Assembly (NCBI GenBank): GCA_964629875.1
Contig: CAZVRK010000001.1
Location: forward strand, 107,288-171,287
Direction of reading: 5' to 3'
From: UBA3495 sp964629875
GTDB lineage: Bacteria; Chloroflexota; Dehalococcoidia; Lucifugimonadales; UBA3495
DNA length: 64,000 bases
Shown: piece after piece, positions 53,860-62,567 of the stretch
Position numbering within the stretch: position 1 is the first letter of the stretch
Layout: every line of letters starts with the position of its first letter
Program-made: the position numbers and the translations under genes
Notes under the pieces: generated by a model
What the model was told of the DNA's origin: nothing
Database searches by the model: none
What the model saw: the letters and a program-made list of their open reading frames with translations, nothing else

Positions 53860-55011
53860 ATGAGCACCATAGCTGTGGAAGTGGTGTATCGCGGTATATT
53901 TCAAAAAACATTAGCCCGCAATATAGTCCGTTCAATAGTATTCGCAGCTCGCAAGGAAGGCAAAATCGGAACGGCGTTTGGTCGTTACGGTGATTCTCCG
54001 GAGCGGAATGGCATACCCGCAAAACAATTTGCAATTGTCGCGGATACGGCCGAAGAATTAGAAGAGAACCTCGCAGTCTACGAAGCACATGACGTCGATG
54101 TAACCATAAACGTGGATGACACAATGTCCAAGGGAATCGAATCATGGGCATGGTACGGACTTCAACCGATCAACCAACTCACGAAGCCAAATGGAACTCT
54201 AATCGTGACTTCTCGACAAGAGGCGGAAGATTTAATTGAAGATATGCACCAAAGAGACGAGCCTTATAATTTGTCGATTATCCCATCTGTTCCTAGCTTC
54301 TCTGGGTTATGGGTCTACAAAGATGACCATACAGACGCCAGAATACTGGGAACTCTCTGCAAAGTATGCCCTGATCTGGTAAGTTTAGCCTCAATGCTTG
54401 AAGCTATGAAAGACCAAGGGTGGAGCGAATTAAAAGCTTCATCTGCTGAAAAGGCTTACGACCGTGGTACTCAGAGGCCAGTTGAACCTGGAGAAGGTAG
54501 CACGGATACACCCTTTAATTTTGATCTTCCTGGTTGGAAAACCATGGAAGAAGGCTTGGTTATTAGGGCGGTTCCTCAAGGTGGTGGATTTAGAGGCGGA
54601 GACGAGGGTTTCCAGCCGGCTCGGAGTGAGGTCTTTAAAAAATATAGCACTAGATCCATGCGCCCAGTTATAAACTTTGACACCTGCACAAAATGTACGC
54701 TGTGCTGGCTCCAATGTCCGGACACTGTTTTCGATGTGACTCCAGATGGTTTGTATGACGCGAACATGGAGGCATGCTGCGGGTGCGCAGTCTGTGAGGC
54801 GGTATGCCCAGTACCAGATTGCATAACTATGGTCAACGAAGCAGAATTCAATGATAACAATAGCCAATGGGAAGCTTGGACAAAAGACAAAGATGGCTAT
54901 CAGAAATGGATGACCGTCCTAGTTGACAAGGCCAAATTAGAAACCCGTACACACGGCTTCCATCACGTAGGCGAATACGCAGAACAAGGCCCTCAGGCCG
55001 AGGAGGATTAA
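53860..55011 (+). CDS. 2-oxoacid:ferredoxin oxidoreductase, fused gamma-delta subunit
   Basis: The 383-residue protein joins the gamma domain (1 to about 205) with the delta ferredoxin domain. Two 4Fe-4S sites are complete: Cys 276, 279, 282, 286 and Cys 306, 309, 312, 316. In most four-subunit oxidoreductases gamma and delta are separate; as I recall, the Moorella oxalate oxidoreductase has them fused. It passes electrons from the TPP site to ferredoxin. GGGAGG precedes ATG. Its stop overlaps the alpha-subunit start by one base (TAATG). Confidence 0.92.
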   Translation: MSTIAVEVVYRGIFQKTLARNIVRSIVFAARKEGKIGTAFGRYGDSPERNGIPAKQFAIVADTAEELEENLAVYEAHDVDVTINVDDTMSKGIESWAWYGLQPINQLTKPNGTLIVTSRQEAEDLIEDMHQRDEPYNLSIIPSVPSFSGLWVYKDDHTDARILGTLCKVCPDLVSLASMLEAMKDQGWSELKASSAEKAYDRGTQRPVEPGEGSTDTPFNFDLPGWKTMEEGLVIRAVPQGGGFRGGDEGFQPARSEVFKKYSTRSMRPVINFDTCTKCTLCWLQCPDTVFDVTPDGLYDANMEACCGCAVCEAVCPVPDCITMVNEAEFNDNNSQWEAWTKDKDGYQKWMTVLVDKAKLETRTHGFHHVGEYAEQGPQAEED

Positions 55012-56234
55012 TGGCAACAACACAACCTAAACTATACGAATCTGAAAAAGAAGAATTAATTAGCGGCAGTGAAGCGATAGCAATAGCATGCGCATTAGCA
55101 GACGTCGATGTCATCACTGCCTATCCAATTAGGCCGTACGACACGGTTATGCAATACGTATCTAAATTGAAAGCTGACGGCGCGTTTGATTGTGATTTCA
55201 TCGTGGCGGAAAGCGAACATTCACAATTTGAAATAGTAAAGCACGCGTCGGCCGTAGGAGCTCGCACATTCTGCGGATCCAGCGGTGTAGGCTGGTTTTA
55301 TGCATTCGAAGCTATCGCAGTAACAGCTGGGCTACGTCTACCAGTTGTAGCGATGGTTGGTAATAGGGCCTTAGATGACCCCGGAGCCTTTGGCGTAGAG
55401 CACAATGATGCAATGGCAGTAAGAGATCTAGGCTGGATGTTGTACTGGGCTGCTACAGCTCAAGAAGCGCTCGACACTGCGTTACTGGCGTGGAGGGTAG
55501 CAGAGGACCCACGGGTTTTTCTACCATTCGCCATAAGTTGTGATGGTTCATTTCTCACCCATTCACAGGCAATTGTAAACGTACCAGCGTCCGACAAAGT
55601 GGACCAATTCCTTCCTAGTTACGATCGCGGACGTCTCCAATTACACCCAGACAATCCAATTACTATCGCACCACAGGTTAATGAAGACTGGCTGATGGAG
55701 ATAAGGCGTCAGAGCGATGACGCAATGCGACGAACGCAGGGTGTCATAAAAGAAATACATGACGAATTCAAAGAAGTCTTTGGTAGAGGAGACCCCAGCC
55801 CATTTATTGAAGAATACATGACTGAGGATGCAGATATAGTTCTCGTAGGGATGGGCACGCTTGCAATGCCAGTTAGAGTAGCTGTCAGGCGTCTCCGTGA
55901 ACAAGGTAAGAAAGTCGGCTTCCTGAGAATAAAATTCTTCAGGCCATTCGCCACTGAAGAAATTCAACAAGCTCTTAGTAAATGTAAAGCCATCGGAGTA
56001 ATAGATAGGGATTACTCATACGGGTCCCCATCTTACGGCGGCGTACTATTTAATGAATTGCGCGCTGCTATGTATCCAATGCCCCAAAGACCCCATATGT
56101 TAAACTTCATAGCGGGTCTCGGCGGACGTGAAGTACTTGTCCGAGACGTAAATCACGTCGTAGATATGGTGCAAAAGGCAATAGATACCGGTAAAATAGA
56201 AGAAGAAACCACATGGATCGCGGTGAGGGAGTAA
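55011..56234 (+). CDS. 2-oxoacid:ferredoxin oxidoreductase alpha subunit, oxalate-oxidoreductase-like
   Basis: The 407-residue subunit carries the pyrimidine-binding domain of the enzyme. In pyruvate enzymes the substrate-binding motif is YPITP; here it is YPIRP (38-42), with Arg41 in place of Thr. The same change is described for Moorella oxalate oxidoreductase (Arg31). A second Arg, R119 in GNRALDD, keeps the constant offset of 10 from its Arg109. The change suits a dicarboxylate, making oxalate or a similar compound the likely substrate. The rest (VAESEHSQFEIVKHAS, HNDAMAVRD) is normal. It is translationally coupled to gamma-delta and followed 4 nt later by the beta subunit. Confidence 0.9.
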   Translation: MATTQPKLYESEKEELISGSEAIAIACALADVDVITAYPIRPYDTVMQYVSKLKADGAFDCDFIVAESEHSQFEIVKHASAVGARTFCGSSGVGWFYAFEAIAVTAGLRLPVVAMVGNRALDDPGAFGVEHNDAMAVRDLGWMLYWAATAQEALDTALLAWRVAEDPRVFLPFAISCDGSFLTHSQAIVNVPASDKVDQFLPSYDRGRLQLHPDNPITIAPQVNEDWLMEIRRQSDDAMRRTQGVIKEIHDEFKEVFGRGDPSPFIEEYMTEDADIVLVGMGTLAMPVRVAVRRLREQGKKVGFLRIKFFRPFATEEIQQALSKCKAIGVIDRDYSYGSPSYGGVLFNELRAAMYPMPQRPHMLNFIAGLGGREVLVRDVNHVVDMVQKAIDTGKIEEETTWIAVRE

Positions 56235-56238
56235 AATT

Positions 56239-57231
56239 ATGACTTCTGTACAAGATTTACCACAAGTTAATGGAGTAAAAAACATACCGGTCAGTGAAGG
56301 ATATACTTCAGGACACCGGACTTGTCAGGGCTGCGAGTCAGCTCTGGTAATGCGGCTTATGATCAAAGCAGCCGGACCGAGAACAATTGTTGTTGGTAGT
56401 ACAGGCTGCATGTATGTGGCTAACACCACTTACTACAGCACACCATGGGTAGTGCCATGGATGCACACTCAATTAGGGTCCTCAGGCTCTGCAGCAACCG
56501 GTACCGCCGCAGGGTTAGCCTCACAGATGCGGAAGGGCAAAATGAAGGACGAGCCTATAAACGTTATCGCCTTCTGCGGTGATGGCGGAGGAGTTGATAT
56601 GGGATTATCCGCCATATCGGCCGCACTCCAGCATGACGAATATAACTTGCTCATCCTTTGTTACGACAACGAGTCATATGCAAATACTGACATACAGGTG
56701 TCTGGTAGCTCACCCTGGGGTGCAAACTCGACATTCTCACCTCCAGGAAAGCTTCACAATATAATGAGCCATCGGTGGAAGAAAAATACCGCACCTATGC
56801 TTGCCACTGGTCACCCGAACTGCAAATACGTAGCAACCGCATGCGGTTCTTACGGCCTAGATTTCACAAATAAAATCCGGAGGGCCCTCACTATTGGAGG
56901 ACCCACCTTCATGCACTGCATAGATCCATGTCCTAAGGGTTGGGACTACGATCCAAAATATTCGCATGAATTAGGCATGCTCGCCGTAGAAACCGGCATA
57001 TGGGTCCAATACGAGATAGTCGAAGGAGAGCTCATATTAAATGGTCCTTCCAGAGCTATAGCTAACGGCATCAGACAACGGAAACCAGTTCAAGACTACC
57101 TGATGCGCCAAGGTCGATTCGCTCATTTCACAGAAGATAATATAAAGTTCTTCCAAGATAAGATTGATGAGAGCTGGGAGCGCTGGTGGATACCTGGTAT
57201 AGTTCCACTGAATCCCACAACCGAGGGTTAG
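56239..57231 (+). CDS. 2-oxoacid:ferredoxin oxidoreductase beta (TPP) subunit
   Basis: The 330-residue subunit binds TPP and a 4Fe-4S cluster. Cluster ligands are visible in CQGC, STGCM and later VATACGSYG. The TPP block is GDGGGVDMGLSAIS through CYDNESYANTDIQ. Pyruvate enzymes typically have a TTTTP-type stretch here; this protein has ANSTFSPPGK, another difference in the substrate pocket. It forms the catalytic core with the alpha subunit. It ends 6 nt before the assembly gap, and its end is intact. Confidence 0.93.
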   Translation: MTSVQDLPQVNGVKNIPVSEGYTSGHRTCQGCESALVMRLMIKAAGPRTIVVGSTGCMYVANTTYYSTPWVVPWMHTQLGSSGSAATGTAAGLASQMRKGKMKDEPINVIAFCGDGGGVDMGLSAISAALQHDEYNLLILCYDNESYANTDIQVSGSSPWGANSTFSPPGKLHNIMSHRWKKNTAPMLATGHPNCKYVATACGSYGLDFTNKIRRALTIGGPTFMHCIDPCPKGWDYDPKYSHELGMLAVETGIWVQYEIVEGELILNGPSRAIANGIRQRKPVQDYLMRQGRFAHFTEDNIKFFQDKIDESWERWWIPGIVPLNPTTEG

Positions 57232-57237
57232 CTTACT

Positions 57238-57337
57238 NNNNNNNNNNNNNNNNNNNNNNNNNNNNNNNNNNNNNNNNNNNNNNNNNNNNNNNNNNNNNNN
57301 NNNNNNNNNNNNNNNNNNNNNNNNNNNNNNNNNNNNN
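57238..57337. other. Assembly gap: 100 N
   Basis: Exactly 100 N, the usual placeholder for a scaffold gap of unknown size. The order of genes on either side rests on scaffolding, and the true distance is unknown. The 5' end of the next gene is lost in it. Confidence 0.99.
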
Positions 57338-58327
57338 ACACGTAGAAATCGTTCGGGATTCGAGTCTCTTAGCATACGCCCCAGATTCCTAAGAAATGTA
57401 GACAATCGCAAGCTTTCGACAACAGTTTTGGGAACGGAGATTAGCTTCCCAGTCATGGTATCTCCAGCCGGCGGCCATAAAATAGCTCATCCAGATGGAG
57501 AACTGGCAACCGCGCGAGGAGCAGGCATGTCAGACACATTGATGATGCTAAGCACCTCATCACATTATCCTATGGAAGAAGTTGCAACAGCCGGAACAGG
57601 TCCCAAATGGTTCCAGTTGTATCACCGTGGCTACGAACTGAGTGAAATGTTAGTTCACAGGGCAGAAGAAGCAGGGTTCAAAGCAATAGTACTAACAGTA
57701 GATACGCCTGTTCCAAGCCCAAAGGAACGGGATATACGCAATCATTACGAAAACCCTTTCCCTCTAGGTAACTTTATGGCTACTACAGAAGAAATTCAGG
57801 CCATGAGTGGAACTGATGAAGCCCCAAACTGGAGACCAGCTCAAGTTCCACCCCTGACTTGGGAAGAACTCGACTGGCTCCGTGGGTTAACATCACTTCC
57901 ACTCGTATTAAAGGGAATACGAACGGCCGAGGATGCCCATATAGCGGTAGAGAGTGGCGTTAATGGTTTATTAGTGTCAACACACGGCGGACGTCAGATA
58001 GACCAAACCCTTGGTGCAATTGAAATGCTTCCAGAGGTTGTGGAGGCATCCAAAGGACTCGCTGAGGTATATCTGGATTCAGGAGTGCGCCGAGGTAGTG
58101 ATGTATTAAAAGCTCTTGCACTAGGGGCTCGGGCTGTTGCCATTGGGCGACCTCTGTACTGGGGACTCGCAGTAAATGGAGCAGATGGAGTCCATGGGGT
58201 ACTAGAAACTCTTCGAAGAGAATTCGATCATGATTTAGCAGCGTGTGGGCAGACTGACGTAGAAGCTCTTGAACCAGGTTTGATCAACATTCCTCACGGC
58301 TGGGGTGCCGGAACTACAGCTCCTTAA
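57338..58327 (+). CDS. FMN-dependent alpha-hydroxyacid oxidase/dehydrogenase (5' end lost in gap)
   Basis: Reading is open from the gap edge. The first visible residues (TRRNRSGFESLSIRPRFLRN) already match the family, so perhaps 30-50 N-terminal residues are missing; 329 are present. Landmarks: SFPVMVSPAGGH, QLYHRGYE (active-site Tyr), TVDTPV, ERDIRN, VLKGI (Lys), the catalytic His and Arg in STHGGRQID, and DSGVRRGSDVLKA. It oxidises lactate, glycolate or another 2-hydroxy acid to the 2-oxo acid, passing electrons to oxygen or an acceptor. The usual SNHGGRQLD has Asn where this has Thr. It may feed the ferredoxin oxidoreductase upstream. Confidence 0.9.
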   Translation, partial: TRRNRSGFESLSIRPRFLRNVDNRKLSTTVLGTEISFPVMVSPAGGHKIAHPDGELATARGAGMSDTLMMLSTSSHYPMEEVATAGTGPKWFQLYHRGYELSEMLVHRAEEAGFKAIVLTVDTPVPSPKERDIRNHYENPFPLGNFMATTEEIQAMSGTDEAPNWRPAQVPPLTWEELDWLRGLTSLPLVLKGIRTAEDAHIAVESGVNGLLVSTHGGRQIDQTLGAIEMLPEVVEASKGLAEVYLDSGVRRGSDVLKALALGARAVAIGRPLYWGLAVNGADGVHGVLETLRREFDHDLAACGQTDVEALEPGLINIPHGWGAGTTAP

Positions 58328-58335
58328 TGTATGTA

Positions 58336-58373
58336 CGTCCTCAGGGTAATGTCAAAGCATCATTCTGAGGACG
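58336..58373. terminator. Hairpin between convergent genes
   Basis: CGTCCTCAG (58336-58344) pairs perfectly with CTGAGGACG (58365-58373), extended inside by AATG/CATT. It sits between two genes facing each other and probably serves both as a terminator; no T run is present. Confidence 0.6.
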
Positions 58374-58381
58374 GGTTCTAT

Positions 58382-59158
58382 TCAACTCCAATCGGCAACA
58401 TTTACCAACAATTGTCTTACTAACCTATTGAATTCTTCTGGCTGCTCAAAATGAGTAGAATGAGCCGCATTAGAGACTATCTCCAGGCTTGAGTTAGGTA
58501 TTAATTTACTAGCTGCCTCCATCACATGTGGAGGGAAAATGAGGTCTTCTCTGCCTACAATTAGCAATGTAGGCGTTGTCATTTTCGAAAGTTGCTCTTT
58601 TCTGGGCCCATCTGGGTTCCGGAAAAGCTGCGAGACCACACTTATCGGCATCGTCGGGTTAAGTAAACCTATCTGTTGAAATAATGTAGTCTTTTCGGGG
58701 TTATGTTCCATAAAGTGAGTCGATAACGCTCTACCCAAGGGATGCTCTGGTGGATGAACATCCTCTAAAAGATCAACGACGGATGAGTCACCAATACCTC
58801 CAGTAGTATCACCCAAAACCAGCGCGCTGACTCTGTTAGGACATTTCAAAGTGAAGTTTAAATTGGTTATCCCACCCATCGATTGAGATACAAGTGCCGT
58901 CTTCTCGATATCAAGGTGGTTAAGCAAAGATTCAAGATCGTCGGCAAATGATTGAGTCCCAGGGCCATTGGTCAAATCGCTAGTAAGCCCCCAACCTCTA
59001 TGATCAAAAACGATGCATTTATAATCACGAGAGAAATCTGCCAATTGCTGCCACCAGCTAAAGTGATTCCCTCCACGACCATGAGCAAATACTATAGGTA
59101 GTCCACTACCGTGAACTTCATAATACATTTCAATACCATTTATCGCGGCTGTAGGCAT
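58382..59158 (-). CDS. Alpha/beta hydrolase
   Basis: The 258-residue alpha/beta-hydrolase begins MPTAAINGIEMYYEVHG. HGRGG near 26 forms the oxyanion hole, the nucleophile Ser lies in SQSMGG, and the acid/His pair is DLIFPPH and AHSTHFEQPEEF. The lid region is short. It is a generic ester or C-C bond hydrolase; no substrate can be given. GGAGGGAAGAT precedes ATG. Upstream on the same strand are a small membrane protein and TenA. Confidence 0.9.
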   Translation of the reverse strand: MPTAAINGIEMYYEVHGSGLPIVFAHGRGGNHFSWWQQLADFSRDYKCIVFDHRGWGLTSDLTNGPGTQSFADDLESLLNHLDIEKTALVSQSMGGITNLNFTLKCPNRVSALVLGDTTGGIGDSSVVDLLEDVHPPEHPLGRALSTHFMEHNPEKTTLFQQIGLLNPTMPISVVSQLFRNPDGPRKEQLSKMTTPTLLIVGREDLIFPPHVMEAASKLIPNSSLEIVSNAAHSTHFEQPEEFNRLVRQLLVNVADWS

Positions 59159-59181
59159 ATCTTCCCTCCGTTCACGATTAG

Positions 59182-59388
59182 TTATAGTAAAGGTATATCG
59201 CGCATCTCTTCGAATCTTGCAGAGCTTATTGATTGTCTAGTTAAACCGTATCGTTCCGATCGGCTAATCCCTAATCTACGTGCTCTAGAGTAACGGTAAG
59301 ACCTACCGCTAATACAGCTGTAACCTATTAACAACCCAAAAAATACCACAGCCGTCAGCCCAGACAATATATATATAAACGCGTTCAT
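59182..59388 (-). CDS. Small single-span membrane protein
   Basis: A 68-residue protein from ATG 59388. Residues about 3-24 are hydrophobic (IYILSGLTAVVFFGLLIGYSC), followed by a long Arg/Ser-rich tail (RSYRYSRARR), suggesting the tail faces the cytoplasm. I do not recognise a family. It sits 7 nt after tenA and 23 nt before the alpha/beta hydrolase, so it is in the same transcript. The ribosome site is weak. Confidence 0.5.
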   Translation of the reverse strand: MNAFIYILSGLTAVVFFGLLIGYSCISGRSYRYSRARRLGISRSERYGLTRQSISSARFEEMRDIPLL

Positions 59389-59395
59389 CAACTGC

Positions 59396-60052
59396 CTATA
59401 CTGGCCACACTTCCCTGTTATATGCCATATTCCAGAACATATACTCATATCTACTACTAGTCATAAATGCATAACGCATAGCCTCTAGCTCAGATGAGCT
59501 AGCACTCTCTGCAGCTCGATCTACAAAGCTCCTCCACGCTGTCACACTATTTTCCAGAAACCCTTCAACATAAAACGCAGTCCATTTGCTGTACAGCGGA
59601 TGTTCGGAAGGCCCAACGCGTTCGCGCATTAAATGATATGTCCAGGGACACGGTAATAAAGCAGCAGCTGAAGGGCCTAGTCCATACATAGAAGCCGTCG
59701 TTATCATGTGATTAACATAGGCTGTATTGGTCGGAGATCTACCAATTGAATTTATCTCCTCGACATTCAATCCTACAGATTCAAGCAATTCTTGATGCAA
59801 CGGTCTCTCTATTGGTGTCATAACTCGGTGAGACACCTCTTCCAATATCTGAGCATTCGGGGCCTTGGCCAATATCATAGCTACACTTCTAGCAAAACCT
59901 TCTAAATACAAATAATCTTGCGCCAAATAATACTTAAATGTATCCAACGGAAGTGTGCCATCCTTGATCTCTTTCAGAAATGGGTGAGCATATATAGCAG
60001 TCCACAATGGTTCCACTTCAATTTGCATTTGTTCACTGAATAACGCTTTCAT
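59396..60052 (-). CDS. tenA: TenA-family protein (aminopyrimidine aminohydrolase / thiaminase II type)
   Basis: The 218-residue all-helical protein has the heme-oxygenase-like TenA fold. The nucleophile Cys is in LLPCPWTYHL and the catalytic Glu is in SSRYEYMFWNMAY. TenA hydrolyses 4-amino-5-aminomethyl-2-methylpyrimidine to recycle thiamine breakdown products. There are no other thiamine genes beside it, but a TPP-requiring oxidoreductase and TPP enzyme are in the window. Start ATG; the ribosome site is not strong. Confidence 0.88.
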   Translation of the reverse strand: MKALFSEQMQIEVEPLWTAIYAHPFLKEIKDGTLPLDTFKYYLAQDYLYLEGFARSVAMILAKAPNAQILEEVSHRVMTPIERPLHQELLESVGLNVEEINSIGRSPTNTAYVNHMITTASMYGLGPSAAALLPCPWTYHLMRERVGPSEHPLYSKWTAFYVEGFLENSVTAWRSFVDRAAESASSSELEAMRYAFMTSSRYEYMFWNMAYNREVWPV

Positions 60053-60097
60053 TCTTTATGCTGCACCTAAAATGTTCTTTATTTAAACCAAATTATA

Positions 60098-60559
60098 TTA
60101 TGTGCGAGGACTGGGAATAGTTACATTGGCGCTACCAGTAGAAGTCTTATTCCCATCCTGATTTTCCAACCATACATTGATTGACAAGGTCCTTCGCCCA
60201 TCAACATCTTGGCTGTCCTCAACTATACCATTCGTAGTCACTGTATCTCCTGCGTACACGGGTTTCAGGAAAGTGACAGATAAATTCCCTCCTTGCCGAA
60301 AATCTATTCCAAACTCACGACACAACATTTCATGGATATAGGAATAAGACATTTGGCCTGAAGCGATTGGTCGTTCCAATCCCATTGCTTTGGCTTTCTC
60401 AGGATCGGTGTGAATATTTGTGGGTTCGTCAGTCTCCTCTCCTTCAGTAATTAAGATTCGCCCGACTTTTTCAAAACGATCCATTCTATCCTGGTCTAAT
60501 GTTTTACTGACAGAATTTAACCGGTACCCAATATCAAGATTATTAGTTTCAGAATTCAT
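60098..60559 (-). CDS. MaoC-like hydratase/dehydratase-type hot-dog protein
   Basis: A 153-residue single hot-dog domain with the MaoC hydratase-2 pattern: NIHTDPEKAKAMGLERPIASGQMSYSYI and later FLKPVYAGDTVTTNG. It should hydrate or dehydrate an acyl-CoA-like substrate, or act as a non-catalytic partner. ATG 60559 is chosen; an in-frame GTG at 60574 would overlap the upstream gene. It pairs with the FAS1-like half just upstream, which it probably complements. Confidence 0.82.
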   Translation of the reverse strand: MNSETNNLDIGYRLNSVSKTLDQDRMDRFEKVGRILITEGEETDEPTNIHTDPEKAKAMGLERPIASGQMSYSYIHEMLCREFGIDFRQGGNLSVTFLKPVYAGDTVTTNGIVEDSQDVDGRRTLSINVWLENQDGNKTSTGSANVTIPSPRT

Positions 60560-60563
60560 ATTC

Positions 60564-60962
60564 CTATTTAACACCTCCCATCAAAAAACTATGCTCACTG
60601 CGTACTATTTCCCGACCATCTTCATCTACAGCGAAAGTCTCTACCACTAACCAATTCCTGCCTCTCCGTTCATATTTATCCTTGACCCAACCCGTTACCT
60701 GTATCCGCTTGCCGACTGGAGGCGGAGCATAGTATTCGTCCTTATGCTTAGCGCTAATTACAGGTAAAACTCCTACATGCTTGCGTTTAATCACTTCAAT
60801 ATACTCTTTAGCCGCTATGTGAGGATAATAGGCTTCCGTATATCCCACGACCTCTCTATATTCTTCCAATAGCTCGGGGGTGACAATATACTCTAAATGG
60901 GCCAATTGCTCTCCCACAGCCAAACTATCGTATATATTGGCATTATTTTCCTGGGTAGTCAT
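60564..60962 (-). CDS. MaoC N-terminal-like (FAS1-like dehydratase) hot-dog protein
   Basis: The 132-residue hot-dog protein resembles the N-terminal half of MaoC/HTD2 dehydratases: YTEAYYPHIAAKEYIEV, APPPVGKRIQVTGWVKDKYERRGRNWLVVETFAVDEDG (given here as separate blocks), and a terminal SEHSFLM. These halves usually lack the catalytic Asp-His and help form the active site with a partner. The partner is the MaoC protein 4 nt downstream. Function: probably a two-subunit enoyl hydratase. Confidence 0.8.
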   Translation of the reverse strand: MTTQENNANIYDSLAVGEQLAHLEYIVTPELLEEYREVVGYTEAYYPHIAAKEYIEVIKRKHVGVLPVISAKHKDEYYAPPPVGKRIQVTGWVKDKYERRGRNWLVVETFAVDEDGREIVRSEHSFLMGGVK

Positions 60963-60988
60963 AACTCACCTTATCAACTTTCGAATAT

Positions 60989-62023
60989 TTAATTTTTAAG
61001 TTCATTGCCTCTCTCAAGGTCTTTCCTAGATTCATCAATCAGTCCCATATCTTGATAAATAACACTCCTCTCATCGTAATACAGAGCGTATTCAGGGTTG
61101 ACGCTTATGGCCGCATTGTATGCTGTAATAGCTTCTTCTAATCTGCCCGATTGGGCTAATATCTTCCCTTTCTCTTGCCAAATCCTTTCATCTTCAGAAT
61201 CCAATTCATGAGCCCTGTCTAGATCACTCATAGCATCATCCATTAGACCTATACTCGACTTGGATATCGCTCTATTCATATATAGCTTTGTTGTATTGAG
61301 ACCATTAATTTCTGATACGTCAAAATCCTGAATAGCCGACAGGAACTCACCCAGATTATGCTTCGCGATACCCCTGTTATATAAAGCATTAGCAAATCCA
61401 GGTACGCTATGTATCGCTTCGTCATATTCATTTACTGCTTCCTGATAATCTCCTAAATCGCTGTAAATATTCCCTAAAGCATAGCGGTAATCAGGCTCCT
61501 GAGGCCGTAATTGAATAGCTTGTTTATAATACGATACTGCCGACTCACGATTTCCTAGGTCTCTATACGCAATCCCTAGGTTATACAATGCGTTTGGCAT
61601 ATTAGGATTAAACGATATTGCAGATTCAAAATCGGAAATCGCCTGATCATAATGACTCAAAGAAGCATGGGCAACACCTCTAGCATAAAAGAAATCAGGA
61701 TCCTTTGGTAGCAAATCTATTGCATGGTTATATTCAAGTATAGCTTGATGGAAATCACCTGATTGCCTGAGGACAACCCCTTTAGCGTAATACGCAGCGG
61801 CGTAATCCGGATCAATGCTAATGGACCTATCATAATCTGATAAGGCCTGATCGGAGTTCCCCGTGTTGCGATACGCAAGGCCCCTGTAATAATAGCCAGT
61901 AGCGAATTCCGGATTTACCCGTAGTGCTTCGTTAAAGGACGATATAGCTAAATCTAGCCTTCCGTTCTGCATCAGCATTTGTCCTTTTGCTACCAATTCA
62001 TACTCTTCAGGGTATCCTGTCAT
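60989..62023 (-). CDS. Tetratricopeptide-repeat protein (about 10 TPRs)
   Basis: The 344-residue protein is built of about ten 34-residue TPRs in sequence, with the usual pattern of G/A/Y positions and NP at repeat ends (for example ALRVNPEFATGYYYRGLAY). No signal peptide or membrane segment is evident with start ATG 62023. An upstream ATG at 62086 would add an unmatched hydrophobic start. TPR arrays form a scaffold for protein-protein contact; the partner is unknown. It is 26 nt upstream of the FAS1-like gene. Confidence 0.85.
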   Translation of the reverse strand: MTGYPEEYELVAKGQMLMQNGRLDLAISSFNEALRVNPEFATGYYYRGLAYRNTGNSDQALSDYDRSISIDPDYAAAYYAKGVVLRQSGDFHQAILEYNHAIDLLPKDPDFFYARGVAHASLSHYDQAISDFESAISFNPNMPNALYNLGIAYRDLGNRESAVSYYKQAIQLRPQEPDYRYALGNIYSDLGDYQEAVNEYDEAIHSVPGFANALYNRGIAKHNLGEFLSAIQDFDVSEINGLNTTKLYMNRAISKSSIGLMDDAMSDLDRAHELDSEDERIWQEKGKILAQSGRLEEAITAYNAAISVNPEYALYYDERSVIYQDMGLIDESRKDLERGNELKN

Positions 62024-62099
62024 AAATATCACACAAATATGAGGAATAATTCCATTAAAAATAGTACAACTCACATAGTGAGTCAAATAATGATCCTAA

Positions 62100-62567
62100 C
62101 TAGACTTCGGCTTCATACAGATCATAATGTGAATGAACCATACCTAGGTGGGAATAAACTTGCATAGCCAGAACATTATCCCTATCTACGTATAACCTCA
62201 AGCCACATACATTGCGTGCCTTCTTAGCCATTTCCAGAATCATGTTATACATTTCCGTATACACACCCATTCGTCGATATTTTGTTTCAACAAATACACT
62301 CTGTATCCACCAAAAGCTACCGTTTCTCCAATCACTCCACTCTTTCGTTATGAGAATTTGCCCAATCATGATCCCCTCACTTTCGGATATCAAATAGAAC
62401 CCAAGATTAGAATCTGCAATCACAGCAGCGACACCGAGTCTTAAATCCTTTTGGTTCAAGTTGATACCTTCTGTTTCTAACGCCATATCACTATTAAACT
62501 GCGCTATATTGTCGATGTCATGAACATCAGCTGTCCTTAGGTTTACCCAATGATTAAGCCTTTCCAT
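62100..62567 (-). CDS. GNAT N-acetyltransferase
   Basis: The 155-residue GNAT protein has WWIQSVFVETKYRRMGVY, where the acetyl-CoA loop is YRRMGVY instead of the usual QxxGxG/A. LRLYVDRDNVLAMQVYSHLGM follows as motif B. The acceptor is unknown. AAGGGGG lies just before ATG. It is the first gene of the minus-strand set that includes the TPR protein, divergent from the amidohydrolase at the window end. Confidence 0.84.
   Translation of the reverse strand: MERLNHWVNLRTADVHDIDNIAQFNSDMALETEGINLNQKDLRLGVAAVIADSNLGFYLISESEGIMIGQILITKEWSDWRNGSFWWIQSVFVETKYRRMGVYTEMYNMILEMAKKARNVCGLRLYVDRDNVLAMQVYSHLGMVHSHYDLYEAEV

Noticed and set aside
57186..57456. Frames that read through the N run
   Set aside because: They contain unknown residues from the assembly gap and cannot be real genes as drawn.
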